A stretch of DNA of 64,000 bases, taken from the NCBI GenBank assembly GCA_902780785.1, contig CACZGS010000003.1:186001-250000 (forward strand), written 5' to 3'. The notes under the pieces are model-generated. The model had not been told where the DNA came from. It did not search any database and saw only the letters and a list, made by a program, of their open reading frames with translations. The DNA comes from Oscillospiraceae bacterium. GTDB taxonomy: Bacteria > Bacillota > Clostridia > Saccharofermentanales > Saccharofermentanaceae. Position 1 is the first letter of the stretch. Each line of letters begins with the position of its first letter. Both the position numbers and the translations under genes were made by a program. This document shows positions 51,979-60,470 of the stretch, piece after piece.

Positions 51979-52902
51979 TTATTGGCCGCTTATCGGGGCA
52001 CTGTCGAATAACTCCATAACGCGCTCTTTTGTAGGCGGATTCGTTCCTTCAGTCTCAGCTTCCGCACCTGCTAAAGCCATGCAGAGCCTGAACGAGTCTT
52101 CTGAAGACATTCCGGTCTCAGAAGCATAAGCAAGGCCTGCAGTCATTGCGTCTCCGCAGCCTGTGGTGCAGTTGGCCTTAACGTCAAGAGCTCTCGTATA
52201 TGTGGCTTCCATGTCCCTGCTCGCGAAAACGGCACCTACGACACCCATTGAGATAAGGCATCTGGTAATGCCTCTCAGGACGAGATCGCCTGCTTCATAT
52301 TTCGCGCTGTCAGCATCGTTATCGATGCAGAGTTCCTCACATGTGGGCTTTACGGCATAAGGCTTTTCTTCAAGAGCTTCTCTTAAGTATTCATCTGAAG
52401 CGTCGAGAATGACCTTTACGCCTTCGACTTCCTTAAAGCTCCTGATAAGTTCGGCATAGATATCAGTAGGAGATCCGAGCGGAGGTCTTCCTGAGATAAC
52501 GACTGTATCGCCGCTTACGATCTTGGAACGGATAAGGTTCTTGAGTTCGTCAACGGTATCCCTGTCGTACTGGGGACCGTTGCCGTTAATATCCGTGGTT
52601 ACACCGTTCTCGCCGGTGATCTTGATATTTGTTCTTGTGTTGCCTGTAGGATATCTGACACTGATCACTTCAGCGCCGATAGCGTCGAGCATACGGAGGA
52701 GCCTGTCGCCGTCCTCACCGCAGATACCGATGCAGATAACGGAATCCTGGCCCATTACCTTAAGTGTCTTGGATACGTTTATGCCTTTTCCACCGGGGTC
52801 GGTCCTCTCAGCATAAGACTGATTGATACTGCCGGGCAAAAGTCCTTCTCTGACATGAAGGCTTACATCAACTGCAGGATTAAGAGTAATTGTATAGATC
52901 AT
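51979..52902 (-). CDS. fruK: 1-phosphofructokinase (PfkB family)
   Basis: Ribokinase-fold sugar kinase that phosphorylates fructose 1-phosphate (or tagatose 6-phosphate in close relatives). Seen: TLNPAVDVSL, DPGGKGINVSKTLKVMG, VISGRPPLG and the catalytic loop GCGDAMTAGLAYA, where the usual GAGD reads GCGD. 307 aa is typical. It follows alkD by 3 bases. No fructose PTS gene or DeoR regulator is adjacent, which is unlike the common fru operon. Confidence 0.88.
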   Translation of the reverse strand: MIYTITLNPAVDVSLHVREGLLPGSINQSYAERTDPGGKGINVSKTLKVMGQDSVICIGICGEDGDRLLRMLDAIGAEVISVRYPTGNTRTNIKITGENGVTTDINGNGPQYDRDTVDELKNLIRSKIVSGDTVVISGRPPLGSPTDIYAELIRSFKEVEGVKVILDASDEYLREALEEKPYAVKPTCEELCIDNDADSAKYEAGDLVLRGITRCLISMGVVGAVFASRDMEATYTRALDVKANCTTGCGDAMTAGLAYASETGMSSEDSFRLCMALAGAEAETEGTNPPTKERVMELFDSAPISGQ

Positions 52903-52905
52903 GAC

Positions 52906-53595
52906 TCATGCCTTCCTTTTCAGTGTCTTAAGATAATCTTTCTGTTCGGGTGTAATTCTATAACTTTCTACTGCTTTCTGAATCGATTTATTGTGTGTCC
53001 AAATGTCTAATTTCTGCTTCTCTATATATGGTAAAGTTGCGTCATATTGTTTTGCAAGAGCAGTTGCAAAATACCAGGCGATCATCATGTTGACATAATA
53101 CTCGTCGGATCTTATTTTCGAGACCTTGGTAAGATAAGTGGTCTTAAAGTCCTCATCAAGGAAATGCTCCATAAGCATACCGATGCCGAATCTCTTCACG
53201 TAAGTAAGATCAGACTTGATCCATTTATCCGTGTATTCGAGAAGAAGATCCTTATGCTTCTTGAAGACCTTCGGAGACATCTGGTCGCATGTTGCCCAGT
53301 TATCAACGAACGGTAAGAACTTATCGACGAGTTCTATCGCTTTTGCGGCATCTTTCATGCCTGAAAGAATGAATGCGTGGAGCTGGTTCTCTTCAAAATA
53401 TTTATGTGGAAGATCGTTAAGGAATGAATCGATGTCTTCCCTCTTGGAAAGCTCTTTTGCAAAGGACCTTAAAGCCGGAGTCCTGACGCCTATTATCGAA
53501 TCCGGATCAACAGTAGGGATTATGGTTATCTGCATGTCGCGGTAACCTTCGTCCTGTAGAGATACTAACTCTTTATAGATATCACCGGAGATCAT
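52906..53595 (-). CDS. alkD: DNA alkylation repair protein (AlkD-like HEAT-repeat)
   Basis: HEAT-like repeat DNA glycosylase that removes bulky alkylated bases. It carries the family pattern IIGVRTPALRSFAKEL, then FVDNWATCDQMSPKVFKKHK, with the Trp and Asp of the catalytic cleft, and FGIGMLMEHFLDEDF. 229 aa is normal. It starts 7 bases after the PAP2-like gene's stop. Some members of the family lack detectable glycosylase activity, so the reaction is inferred. Confidence 0.9.
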   Translation of the reverse strand: MISGDIYKELVSLQDEGYRDMQITIIPTVDPDSIIGVRTPALRSFAKELSKREDIDSFLNDLPHKYFEENQLHAFILSGMKDAAKAIELVDKFLPFVDNWATCDQMSPKVFKKHKDLLLEYTDKWIKSDLTYVKRFGIGMLMEHFLDEDFKTTYLTKVSKIRSDEYYVNMMIAWYFATALAKQYDATLPYIEKQKLDIWTHNKSIQKAVESYRITPEQKDYLKTLKRKA

Positions 53596-53602
53596 AGGAA
53601 AA

Positions 53603-54064
53603 TCAGAATACGAGATACATTATGATCGCTGTTGCGACACCGAGCACAAATCCTGCCGCAACCTGCAAAGGTGTGTGGCCGAGGAGTTCCTTGAGCTTCT
53701 CTTCGTTGGGAAGATCCGTGCCTGTAACTTTCTCAAACATGTCTGCCATGACGTTAAGAAGCTCAGCCTGTTTGCCGGCCTGATATCTTACGTTCATCGC
53801 GTCATGCATTACAACGATCGCGAGGATCATCGCAACGGCGAAAACAGGAGAATCAAAACCGTTATAAAGGCCTGCAGCGATCGCAACCGAAGTAACGGTC
53901 GCAGAGTGGCCGGAAGGCATACCTCCGTCACCAAAGAGCCTCTCAATACTGAATTTCTTTGTCAAAATAAAATTGCTGATGCATTTAAAGACCTGGGCCA
54001 AAAACCAGGAAACAACTCCTACGACCAGGATCTTATTTGTTACTATCTGCAGAAGGAAATCCAT
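53603..54064 (-). CDS. Divergent PAP2-family membrane protein (DUF212/YuiD-like)
   Basis: A small membrane protein of 153 aa with four predicted helices. The PAP2-like motif reads GGMPSGHSA; the HDAMNVRYQAGKQAELLN segment is typical of DUF212. The KX6RP motif of true PAP2 enzymes is replaced by KKFSIERLFGD. Phosphatase activity is not established for this family. GGGATAGC lies before the ATG, and the gene follows a good -35 hexamer at 54127-54132. Confidence 0.85.
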   Translation of the reverse strand: MDFLLQIVTNKILVVGVVSWFLAQVFKCISNFILTKKFSIERLFGDGGMPSGHSATVTSVAIAAGLYNGFDSPVFAVAMILAIVVMHDAMNVRYQAGKQAELLNVMADMFEKVTGTDLPNEEKLKELLGHTPLQVAAGFVLGVATAIIMYLVF

Positions 54065-54126
54065 GCTATCCCTTTCATAACCGAAAATCTAACTTATTTT
54101 ACCCCATAAACGGCAAAAATAAAGAC

Positions 54127-54132
54127 TGTCAA
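54127..54132 (-). promoter_or_regulatory. TTGACA -35 box upstream of the DUF212 gene
   Basis: A consensus minus-strand TTGACA lies just after the hairpin terminator at 54141-54177. The matching -10 is weak (TTATGG at 17 bases). Confidence 0.4.
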
Positions 54133-54140
54133 AATAGCAC

Positions 54141-54177
54141 AAACAAAAAGATGCCGTAGCTTTTAACTACGGCATCT
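54141..54177 (-). terminator. Strong hairpin terminator
   Basis: A perfect 11-bp stem AGATGCCGTAG/CTACGGCATCT (54149-54159 with 54167-54177) is followed on the minus strand by five T residues. It ends either the obgE transcript, 130 bases downstream of its stop, or a separate small RNA. Confidence 0.9.
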
Positions 54178-54224
54178 CTACAAACAAACTCAAAACTCTT
54201 ATCCAAAGTGGTCTCGTTCTTACG
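54144..54224 (-). ncRNA. Candidate small RNA of about 80 nt
   Basis: Between obgE and the DUF212 gene, minus-strand TTGTGA (54253-54258) and TATTAT (54231-54236) are 16 bases apart. A transcript starting about seven bases later would run to the hairpin terminator at 54141-54177. No open frame of note lies inside. It could instead be the 3' untranslated tail of obgE. Confidence 0.35.
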
Positions 54225-54307
54225 CTTTTGATAATACAGTACCATTAAGGCATCACAACGGAACATTTGTTAACAATATGTGAATAAACGAGCCGAATTT
54301 TGAAGTC

Positions 54308-55585
54308 TTAGTCATAATAATCAAATTCGAGATCACAGACCTTAACGGTATCGCCTTCCTTGACGCCCATCTTCTTGAGTTCCTCGAAAACACCCTCGTT
54401 CTCAAGTGTTCTCTGGAAGAAGTTCGTAGATTCGGTGTCTCCGAAGTTTGTGGAATTGAAGATCTTGTTGATCCACTTTCCTGTTACTTCGAAATTGCCG
54501 TCTTCGTTGATGATGATCTCATATTTCTTGCCTTCATCAAATGTGTAGACTCTCTCGCTGCCGTCTGCAATATCGTGGAGGACCGTAGGAGGCAGTTTGG
54601 ATACTGCTTCAGTGATCTTGTCAGCTAATTCCCTGATACCGATCTGGCCTGCTGCGGAGATGAGATATACATCTTCATAGCCCAATGCTTTGACTTCATC
54701 GACAAACTTCTGAGCGTCCTCGTCGGATACGCCGTCGCACTTGTTGCCGACAACGATCTGAGGTCTTGAAGCGAGCTCAAGGCTGAATTCCTCAAGTTCT
54801 TTATTGATTGTCTTGAAGTCATCCATCGGATCCCTGCCGTCTGTGCCTGAGAGATCCACAACATGAACGAGAAGTCTTGTTCTCTCGATATGTCTTAAGA
54901 AGTCGTGGCCTAAGCCTGCGCCTTCGTGAGCATTCTCGATGATGCCCGGAATGTCTGCGATGACATATGAGAAATCATCCTTGCTGACAACGCCCAGAAC
55001 GGGTTCCAATGTCGTGAAAGGATAGTCTGCGATCTTCGGCTTTGCTCTTGTAAGGACTGAGAGCAGCGTTGATTTTCCCGCATTGGGGAAGCCTACAAGA
55101 CCGACGTCTGCGATGAGCTTTAACTCGATAGCGAGTTCTCTCTCCTCACCGTGTGATCCCGGTGTGGCAAACTGCGGTGCCTGTCTGATGGAATTTGCAT
55201 AATGCATGTTGCCGAGTCCGCCCTTGCCGCCTCTTGCGACAATGATCTTCTGACCTGCTTCAGTGAGGTCAGCGATGATCTCGCCGGATTCGACATCTTT
55301 TACGACAGTGCCGACGGGAACACCGATGATAAGGTCTTCGCCGCGCTTGCCGTACATCTTTTTGCTCATGCCCTTTGCACCGTTCTGTGCAATGAACTTG
55401 TGCTTGAATCTGAAGTTCTGAAGGCTCGTCAGATTCGGTGCGGCCTGCAAAACAACATTTCCGCCGTCGCCGCCGTCACCACCGTCGGGTCCGCCGTTGG
55501 TAATATACTTCTCGGTATGGAAGCTGAGACAACCGTTGCCGCCGTCTCCGGCTTTAACATAAATCTTAGAGTGATCTATAAACAT
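54308..55585 (-). CDS. obgE: GTPase ObgE/CgtA
   Basis: Ribosome-assembly and stringent-response GTPase. The Gly-rich Obg fold is at the N-terminus (KAGDGGNGCLSFHTEKY, GGPDGGDGGDGGNV). The G domain has GFPNAGKSTLL, DIPGII and NKCD. The C-terminal OCT domain of about 80 residues is present; 425 aa. The cluster rplU-prp-rpmA-obgE is highly conserved in Bacillota. It is separated from rpmA by a two-step hairpin (55605-55640). Confidence 0.97.
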   Translation of the reverse strand: MFIDHSKIYVKAGDGGNGCLSFHTEKYITNGGPDGGDGGDGGNVVLQAAPNLTSLQNFRFKHKFIAQNGAKGMSKKMYGKRGEDLIIGVPVGTVVKDVESGEIIADLTEAGQKIIVARGGKGGLGNMHYANSIRQAPQFATPGSHGEERELAIELKLIADVGLVGFPNAGKSTLLSVLTRAKPKIADYPFTTLEPVLGVVSKDDFSYVIADIPGIIENAHEGAGLGHDFLRHIERTRLLVHVVDLSGTDGRDPMDDFKTINKELEEFSLELASRPQIVVGNKCDGVSDEDAQKFVDEVKALGYEDVYLISAAGQIGIRELADKITEAVSKLPPTVLHDIADGSERVYTFDEGKKYEIIINEDGNFEVTGKWINKIFNSTNFGDTESTNFFQRTLENEGVFEELKKMGVKEGDTVKVCDLEFDYYD

Positions 55586-55604
55586 CTGATTCTCCTAAAT
55601 ACAA

Positions 55605-55640
55605 GAGCAGTCCAATCGCTATAGTAGCGACAGACTGCTC
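55605..55640 (-). other. Two-step hairpin between rpmA and obgE
   Basis: The outer stem GAGCAGTC/GACTGCTC (55605-55612 with 55633-55640) encloses an inner stem CGCTA/TAGCG (55617-55621 with 55625-55629). No T-run follows on the minus strand, so it may be a processing site or a weak attenuator that lowers obgE relative to the ribosomal proteins. Confidence 0.65.
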
Positions 55641-55666
55641 ATCTTGGTTTCTTCTGGATACCTAAA

Positions 55667-55948
55667 TTAGGCTACAGGATAAACGCTAACCTGCTTCTTA
55701 TCCTTGCCCATACGCTCATACTTGACTGTACCGTCAATCAAAGCGAAAAGTGTATCATCGGATCCGATACCAACGTTTGTGCCGGGATGGATCTTTGTGC
55801 CACGCTGTCTAACAAGGATATTGCCGGCCAGAACTGACTGTCCGTCACCTTTCTTCGCTCCTAATCTCTTGGACTGGGACTCACGGCCGTTCTTGGTGGA
55901 ACCCATTCCCTTCTTATGTGCGAAGAGCTGTAAATTAAACTTAATCAT
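55667..55948 (-). CDS. rpmA: Ribosomal protein L27 with Prp-cleaved N-terminal extension
   Basis: Large-subunit protein near the peptidyl-transferase centre. The L27 core runs from [20 protein letters not shown] to the C-terminus. Before it lies [10 protein letters not shown], which matches the extension found in Bacillota that Prp protease removes after a Phe within a NLQ-F-A type site, exposing the functional N-terminus. 93 aa in total. The Prp gene lies two bases upstream. Confidence 0.97.
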   Translation of the reverse strand: MIKFNLQLFAHKKGMGSTKNGRESQSKRLGAKKGDGQSVLAGNILVRQRGTKIHPGTNVGIGSDDTLFALIDGTVKYERMGKDKKQVSVYPVA

Positions 55949-55950
55949 AA

Positions 55951-56322
55951 TTACACCTCCGGTGTTCTTGAATGAATTATCTCTACGTACTTCTTCTTAC
56001 TGTCGTTATAATCTCTTGCTATCCCGATAAGACCTAACTCGGCGGTCCTCATAATTACCTGAGCCCTGTCCTTAGTCTCATCGTCTCCCAGATCGGGAAC
56101 CGTTATCCTTAAGTTGACATCCTCTGTGCCTTCATTGCTGATACGGAAGAAAGATTCGCTGTCGTAACCGCAAATATCTTCCAGGGCGCTAGCAGCAGTA
56201 AACAAAAGTGTTGAAACTGCGCTGCAGATAATGTCTCTGCCGGGGTCATCGTATCCTGCATGCCCGTTGGCATATATAGCGCAGATACGGGAGTTTTCCC
56301 TATTGACGATAACGGAAATCAT
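55951..56322 (-). CDS. prp: Ribosomal-processing cysteine protease Prp
   Basis: Cysteine protease that cleaves the N-terminal extension of L27, an essential step in Staphylococcus. The catalytic His and Cys are in [19 protein letters not shown], with the family's fixed spacing. 123 aa. Its position between rplU and rpmA is the standard one. The start follows the rplU stop by 18 bases. Confidence 0.95.
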   Translation of the reverse strand: MISVIVNRENSRICAIYANGHAGYDDPGRDIICSAVSTLLFTAASALEDICGYDSESFFRISNEGTEDVNLRITVPDLGDDETKDRAQVIMRTAELGLIGIARDYNDSKKKYVEIIHSRTPEV

Positions 56323-56340
56323 AAGCTTTCAAGCCCTGAC

Positions 56341-56643
56341 TTACGCGTTGATAGCCTTGATAAGTACACGTGTGTAAGGCTGTCTGTGGCCATTCTTTCT
56401 TCTGTAGCCCTTCTTAGCCTTGTACTTAGAGACGATAACCTTCTTATTTCTTCCCTGCTTAACGATCTCACCGGTTACTGTAGCCTTAACATCACCAGCT
56501 ACGATACCGTTGTCATCAGATACTGCAAGTACTTCATCGAAAGTAACCTGGCTGCCAGCCTCACCTTCAAGCTTCTCAACGAAGATCTCATCGTCAACAG
56601 AAACCTTGTACTGCTTGCCGCCTGTCTTAATTACTGCGTACAT
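56341..56643 (-). CDS. rplU: Ribosomal protein L21
   Basis: Large-subunit protein binding 23S rRNA. The core has [18 protein letters not shown] at the start and the [21 protein letters not shown]-terminal signature. The frame is open upstream, but AGGAGG 7 bases before the ATG at 56643 fixes the start (100 aa). It is the first gene of rplU-prp-rpmA-obgE. Confidence 0.97.
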   Translation of the reverse strand: MYAVIKTGGKQYKVSVDDEIFVEKLEGEAGSQVTFDEVLAVSDDNGIVAGDVKATVTGEIVKQGRNKKVIVSKYKAKKGYRRKNGHRQPYTRVLIKAINA

Positions 56644-56740
56644 ATTCGTTCCTCCTGTTCTTCCAGTCTCGCTGCATAAAACCAAGGCATCGCTATAAAA
56701 AAGCGCATTTAAAATAGCCCGTCGCATGCGGTCACCCGCG
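56644..56740 (-). promoter_or_regulatory. Leader region of rplU, possible L21 autoregulatory element
   Basis: The roughly 95-base transcribed leader begins with a GCGG-GTGA-CCGC hairpin whose loop is GNRA-like, and ends at AGGAGG. In Bacillota, an L21 leader RNA is known in this position. I match position and compactness only, not a verified consensus. Confidence 0.35.
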
Positions 56741-56741
56741 T

Positions 56742-56771
56742 ATAATACACCGAAGGGTAAGCCAAAGTCAA
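56742..56771 (-). promoter_or_regulatory. Sigma-A promoter of rplU-prp-rpmA-obgE
   Basis: Minus-strand TTGACT (56766-56771) and TATTAT (56742-56747) are spaced by 18 bases. Confidence 0.75.
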
Positions 56772-56787
56772 CAATTATTTTATATAT

Positions 56788-56806
56788 AGGGAACTTTTTG
56801 CTCCCT
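56788..56806 (-). terminator. Weak hairpin after the murC-linked membrane protein
   Basis: A 7-bp AGGGAAC/GCTCCCT stem with one G-U pair lies six bases past the stop and is followed on the minus strand by an AT-rich but not T-only stretch. A partial terminator at best. Confidence 0.35.
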
Positions 56807-56811
56807 TAAGG

Positions 56812-58371
56812 TCACCCTGCCAGGAATACCACGATGCCTGCAATGATACCGAAGACTAATCCGGAGACCTCATAATAGTCCGAGATGCGCTTGATCGGGA
56901 TGGCGCAGACGCAAGGCAGGACGCTGATCCCCACACCTACTGCGGAATATACGGCAAGTTCCTCATTTCCCTGCATCAGTCCGATGACCAGAAGGACCGC
57001 GGAAGGTACCAGCGACTCGATGAAATATGCAGGGCTCGCAAAATAAGCCGTTCTTCCCTGACCTGATGCCTTGGATTTCTTGTCAGAAAGGATCAATGCT
57101 ACGGCAGAAAGGCTCATTACGATAAATACGATAAGAGCATTTATCCAGTTAGAACTGTTGGTAAAGGCCTTCTCAATATTCGTAACGTTCAGAGCCGTTC
57201 CGGTGATCACCATGATCTCGACAAGGCCGATAAAGATCGACGCGAGGAATATGGGGAAACCGTCATCTTTTCTGGAATACTTGAACTTGTTGCTCAAAAG
57301 GAGCTTTATCTGGGCAAGTGCCATAAGCGCAATGATAAGGACCGGCGCATAAAGGCCTACATATTTCGCGTACATCCTGACCTGGGGTATGAAGGTAAGC
57401 ACGATACCTGAGAGCGCGAGCCAGCCTGAAAGACCCAGGAATATTATCGCGCCAAGGCTGTCACGGCCCTTAAGCTCTTTTCTGGCCTTCTCGGGAACTG
57501 CGACAGGCACCATGAACAGGAACAGCGCCAGCGCTGCTACCGATATGAATATCGCGATTATGAGGATGACCTGTCTTACGGCGATCCTTGAATAAGAATA
57601 GTCTTTTCCGAATGTCGTTCCGAGATACTGGGAGAGCTCATTCTGGAAATTAATAGAAGATATAAGGCCTGAAGTGCCCAGATCTATCGAATAAAGGGAG
57701 AGATATCTCTTCTGGTTCGGAGATACGAATACTTTGGAAGAGAACATCCTGCCTCTCTGCGTGGGATGTCCGTACATGGTATCAACGCCTGAGATCTTCT
57801 CGAAGATCATCTGTGCGCCGGAAAGGTCGTTGGAAGTCTTGGCATTGCTGTCAAAACCGAATATCGCACAAGGCACGTCCGGATTGTCGCTGGTATATTT
57901 TGCGAGTGACGCATTGCCGGGATAATCAGGCAGGACAAGGACATATCCTTCAACATTGTCAGTACCTGACGAGATAAGATCGTCCATGATCTTGAAAGCA
58001 TCCTTGCCGACGGCGCAGACAACGACTTTATTCTTACTGTAGCCTTTGGGCATCTCATAAACATAGCTCTCGTCATCCAGGTGCTTACCGGGTTCGATTA
58101 TCTCGAAATCAAAATCGGCAGCCGCAAGGCTGTTCCTTAATGATACTTCAGGGATCGCAGAGCCGTCATTAAAGATCAGGAGGGTCCTCTTCGCATCCTT
58201 GGTCCCGATAAAGGTTATAAGGTACAGCACAAACAAAGTAACAGCCATGACAAAAGCCAGAAGCAATGCATACCACGCCATCTTAGGGATCTTCAGAGGC
58301 CTAAGCTTTCTGAACCCGTATTGCGGCGCGATCTTATTTTCTATGGGCTTTGTAACGGACGTTTTCTTCAT
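56812..58371 (-). CDS. Unknown multi-pass membrane protein linked to murC
   Basis: 519 aa. A Lys/Pro-rich cytoplasmic N-terminus (about 30 residues) is followed by a membrane helix (WYALLLAFVMAVTLFVLYLI). Next comes an extracytoplasmic alpha/beta region of about 200 residues and then about eight helices at the C-terminus. It starts 6 bases after murC and is read from the same transcript, which points to a cell-wall role. Flippase-like topology is possible, but I recognise no family and no catalytic motif. Confidence 0.6.
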   Translation of the reverse strand: MKKTSVTKPIENKIAPQYGFRKLRPLKIPKMAWYALLLAFVMAVTLFVLYLITFIGTKDAKRTLLIFNDGSAIPEVSLRNSLAAADFDFEIIEPGKHLDDESYVYEMPKGYSKNKVVVCAVGKDAFKIMDDLISSGTDNVEGYVLVLPDYPGNASLAKYTSDNPDVPCAIFGFDSNAKTSNDLSGAQMIFEKISGVDTMYGHPTQRGRMFSSKVFVSPNQKRYLSLYSIDLGTSGLISSINFQNELSQYLGTTFGKDYSYSRIAVRQVILIIAIFISVAALALFLFMVPVAVPEKARKELKGRDSLGAIIFLGLSGWLALSGIVLTFIPQVRMYAKYVGLYAPVLIIALMALAQIKLLLSNKFKYSRKDDGFPIFLASIFIGLVEIMVITGTALNVTNIEKAFTNSSNWINALIVFIVMSLSAVALILSDKKSKASGQGRTAYFASPAYFIESLVPSAVLLVIGLMQGNEELAVYSAVGVGISVLPCVCAIPIKRISDYYEVSGLVFGIIAGIVVFLAG

Positions 58372-58377
58372 CTTGTC

Positions 58378-59832
58378 TTAAGGGCAAAGCTCGTCGCCCA
58401 ATTCCCTTATATCTTCAGGTCCTAAGATCAGGATAATGTCGCCGGGCTTTATGAGCTCGTCGATCCTCTTCTTAAGGTCTTCCCTGTTCTCATAGAACTC
58501 GGCATTGCCTTTGCCGGTGCGCTGATTGATAGCATCCGCGATCATCCTGCTCGACATTCCGAGATCATCGCTCTCCCTGTCGGAGAATATCTCAGCAAAC
58601 AATATCTTTTTGCACGGCAGAAGGCTTGTTACATAGTCTTCGAAAAGGAGCTTTGTACGGTTGAACGTCAGGGGCTGGAAGACAACTAAGATATCGCCGT
58701 GAGGCATGTTGGAAGCAGCTTCGATGGTAGCTCTTGCGGCTGTCGGGTGATGTGCGTAGTCAACTACGACGTCACAGCCCTTATACTTACCCTTGACGGT
58801 ATATCTTCCGTCAGCGCCGCCGAAATCATCGAGAGCGCTCTTAATAGCTTCGGGTGAAGCGCCGTTAAGATATGCTGCGGCAGCCGCATTCAAAGCATTT
58901 GCAATGTTGTGGCGTCCCGGGATCCTAAGCTTTACGCTGATCCTCTGCTTGTCGTTGATAACGATATCGAATTCGGGAAGTCCGTTATTGAATGTGATGT
59001 TCTCGGCAACAAAATCAGCCTTTCTGCCGGTAACCACGCATTTTTCGCTGTCTGTGGCGCATGTAACGACCTTGGGGAACTGCCTTCCCGTATTGTCGAA
59101 ATATTCCTTTGCTTCGGCAAGTGCCCTTGCGATGTTGCCGTCGTGGCCTGATACGACCACATATCCGTCATCGTCGACAAGTCTTACGAAGCGCGCGAAA
59201 ACATCGATTACGTCTTCGATCGTCGGATAGCAGTCAACGTGGTCGTGATCGATATTCGTGATGACAGCTGTCGTGGAAGAGAAATTCAGGAACGATCTGT
59301 TGAACTCACAGGCCTCAGATACCAGAAGGTCATGTGAACCCGTTCTGATAGTGCCGTTAAAGATATCGAGATCGGCACCGAGATGGACCGTCGGGTCAAG
59401 ACCTGCATCGATCATCATTAGAGATATCATCGAAGTTGTAGTCGTCTTACCGTGTGTGCCGGAGACGTTGATCACGTTCTTATATGTTCTTGTGAAGGCG
59501 CCGAGGAATTCGGCTCTGTCAAAGATCTGGAGATCGAGTTCGGTCGCTCTCTTCACTTCTTCGTTGTGAGGAAGGATAGCAGCCGTCTTTACAAGATAAT
59601 CAGGCTTAAAGTCATCGATATTGGAAGCGATCTGGCTGTTGTAGATCTTTATTCCCTGCTCTTCCAAGATGGCTGTTCTCTCGGACGGATGGTTATCGGA
59701 GCCTCCGACAACGAATCCCGCATGCTGCGCGAGCCTTGCAAGGCCGTTCATGGAGATGCCTCCGATACCTATGAAATAGATACGTGAGCCCTTCTGTATA
59801 TCATTCAATGTAAAACTTTTAGGTTCTAACAC
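58378..59832 (-). CDS. murC: UDP-N-acetylmuramate-L-alanine ligase
   Basis: Adds the first amino acid to UDP-MurNAc in peptidoglycan synthesis. Seen: the N-terminal nucleotide-binding IGIGGISMNGLARL, ATP loop NVSGTHGKTTTTSM, the mid-domain YAHHPTA and FQPLTFNRTKLL. 484 aa is slightly longer than usual. The start is GTG with GGAAGTGAT upstream. A promoter lies in the end of the gene before it. Confidence 0.96.
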   Translation of the reverse strand: MLEPKSFTLNDIQKGSRIYFIGIGGISMNGLARLAQHAGFVVGGSDNHPSERTAILEEQGIKIYNSQIASNIDDFKPDYLVKTAAILPHNEEVKRATELDLQIFDRAEFLGAFTRTYKNVINVSGTHGKTTTTSMISLMMIDAGLDPTVHLGADLDIFNGTIRTGSHDLLVSEACEFNRSFLNFSSTTAVITNIDHDHVDCYPTIEDVIDVFARFVRLVDDDGYVVVSGHDGNIARALAEAKEYFDNTGRQFPKVVTCATDSEKCVVTGRKADFVAENITFNNGLPEFDIVINDKQRISVKLRIPGRHNIANALNAAAAAYLNGASPEAIKSALDDFGGADGRYTVKGKYKGCDVVVDYAHHPTAARATIEAASNMPHGDILVVFQPLTFNRTKLLFEDYVTSLLPCKKILFAEIFSDRESDDLGMSSRMIADAINQRTGKGNAEFYENREDLKKRIDELIKPGDIILILGPEDIRELGDELCP

Positions 59833-59872
59833 AATAGATCACTTCCTGTTTCCGCTTTAAAATTTCCCAGTA

Positions 59873-59901
59873 ATTATACTATTTTAGGAACGCACGGCAA
59901 A
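59873..59901 (-). promoter_or_regulatory. Probable murC promoter
   Basis: TATAAT (59873-59878, minus strand) lies 16-17 bases after a TTGCCG/TTTGCC-type -35 that sits in the 3' end of the ybaK-like gene. Confidence 0.5.
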
Positions 59902-60369
59902 ATCGCCGACTACGGCATTCGTAAATGAAATGAGATCTGAAGGCTTCATCTTGAGCTGTACGCCCCTCTGGCCGGCACTTACGCAGATATTGTCGATGAG
60001 CTCTGCCATCTCATCAATAAAGGTCCTGTACTGCTTCTTCATTCCGATAGGAGAGCAGCCGCCTCTGATATAGCCCGTAACGTTCAGGAGATCCTTAACG
60101 TGGATAAGGTCTACCCTCTTAACGCCTGCCAGCACCGCAGCCTTCTTAAGGTCGATCTCATCATCGACCGAGATGCAGAAGACAAGGTATTCGCCCTTGT
60201 CGGATACCGCGGTCAGGGTCTTAAAGACTTCCTCATAGGGAATACCCAAGTATTCGGCGACGTGATGACCGTCAAGATCATTCTCGTCATATTCGTATTC
60301 CTCATAGGTATAAGGCACTCCCGCCTTATCCAGTATCCTCATTGCATTTGTCTTTTTGAACTGTGCCAT
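59884..60369 (-). CDS. ybaK: Cys-tRNA(Pro)/Cys-tRNA deacylase (YbaK/EbsC family)
   Basis: Editing enzyme that hydrolyses mischarged Cys-tRNA(Pro). Seen: DLDGHHVAEYLGIPYEEVFKT, the YLVFCISVDDEIDLKKAAV region, and the GYIRGGCSPIGMKK box. I start at ATG 60369, 7 bases after AAGGAG, giving 161 aa; the open frame extends ten codons further. The ProX/INS superfamily has several substrates, but the GGCSPIGMKK box favours YbaK. Confidence 0.9.
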   Translation of the reverse strand: MAQFKKTNAMRILDKAGVPYTYEEYEYDENDLDGHHVAEYLGIPYEEVFKTLTAVSDKGEYLVFCISVDDEIDLKKAAVLAGVKRVDLIHVKDLLNVTGYIRGGCSPIGMKKQYRTFIDEMAELIDNICVSAGQRGVQLKMKPSDLISFTNAVVGDFAVRS

Positions 60370-60411
60370 TTTGCTCTCCTTAGCGATATGCTCCCGCATA
60401 TTCTATCTTTA

Positions 60412-60439
60412 TTGCCAAGCGGTTTCAAATTGATAAAAT
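60412..60439 (+). promoter_or_regulatory. Promoter of the VOC-domain gene
   Basis: TTGCCA (60412-60417) and an extended TGATAAAAT -10 (60431-60439) are spaced by 16 bases, 31 bases before the ATG. Confidence 0.65.
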
Positions 60440-60470
60440 AAACTAAACATTGAGACATTAGGAGTAACTT

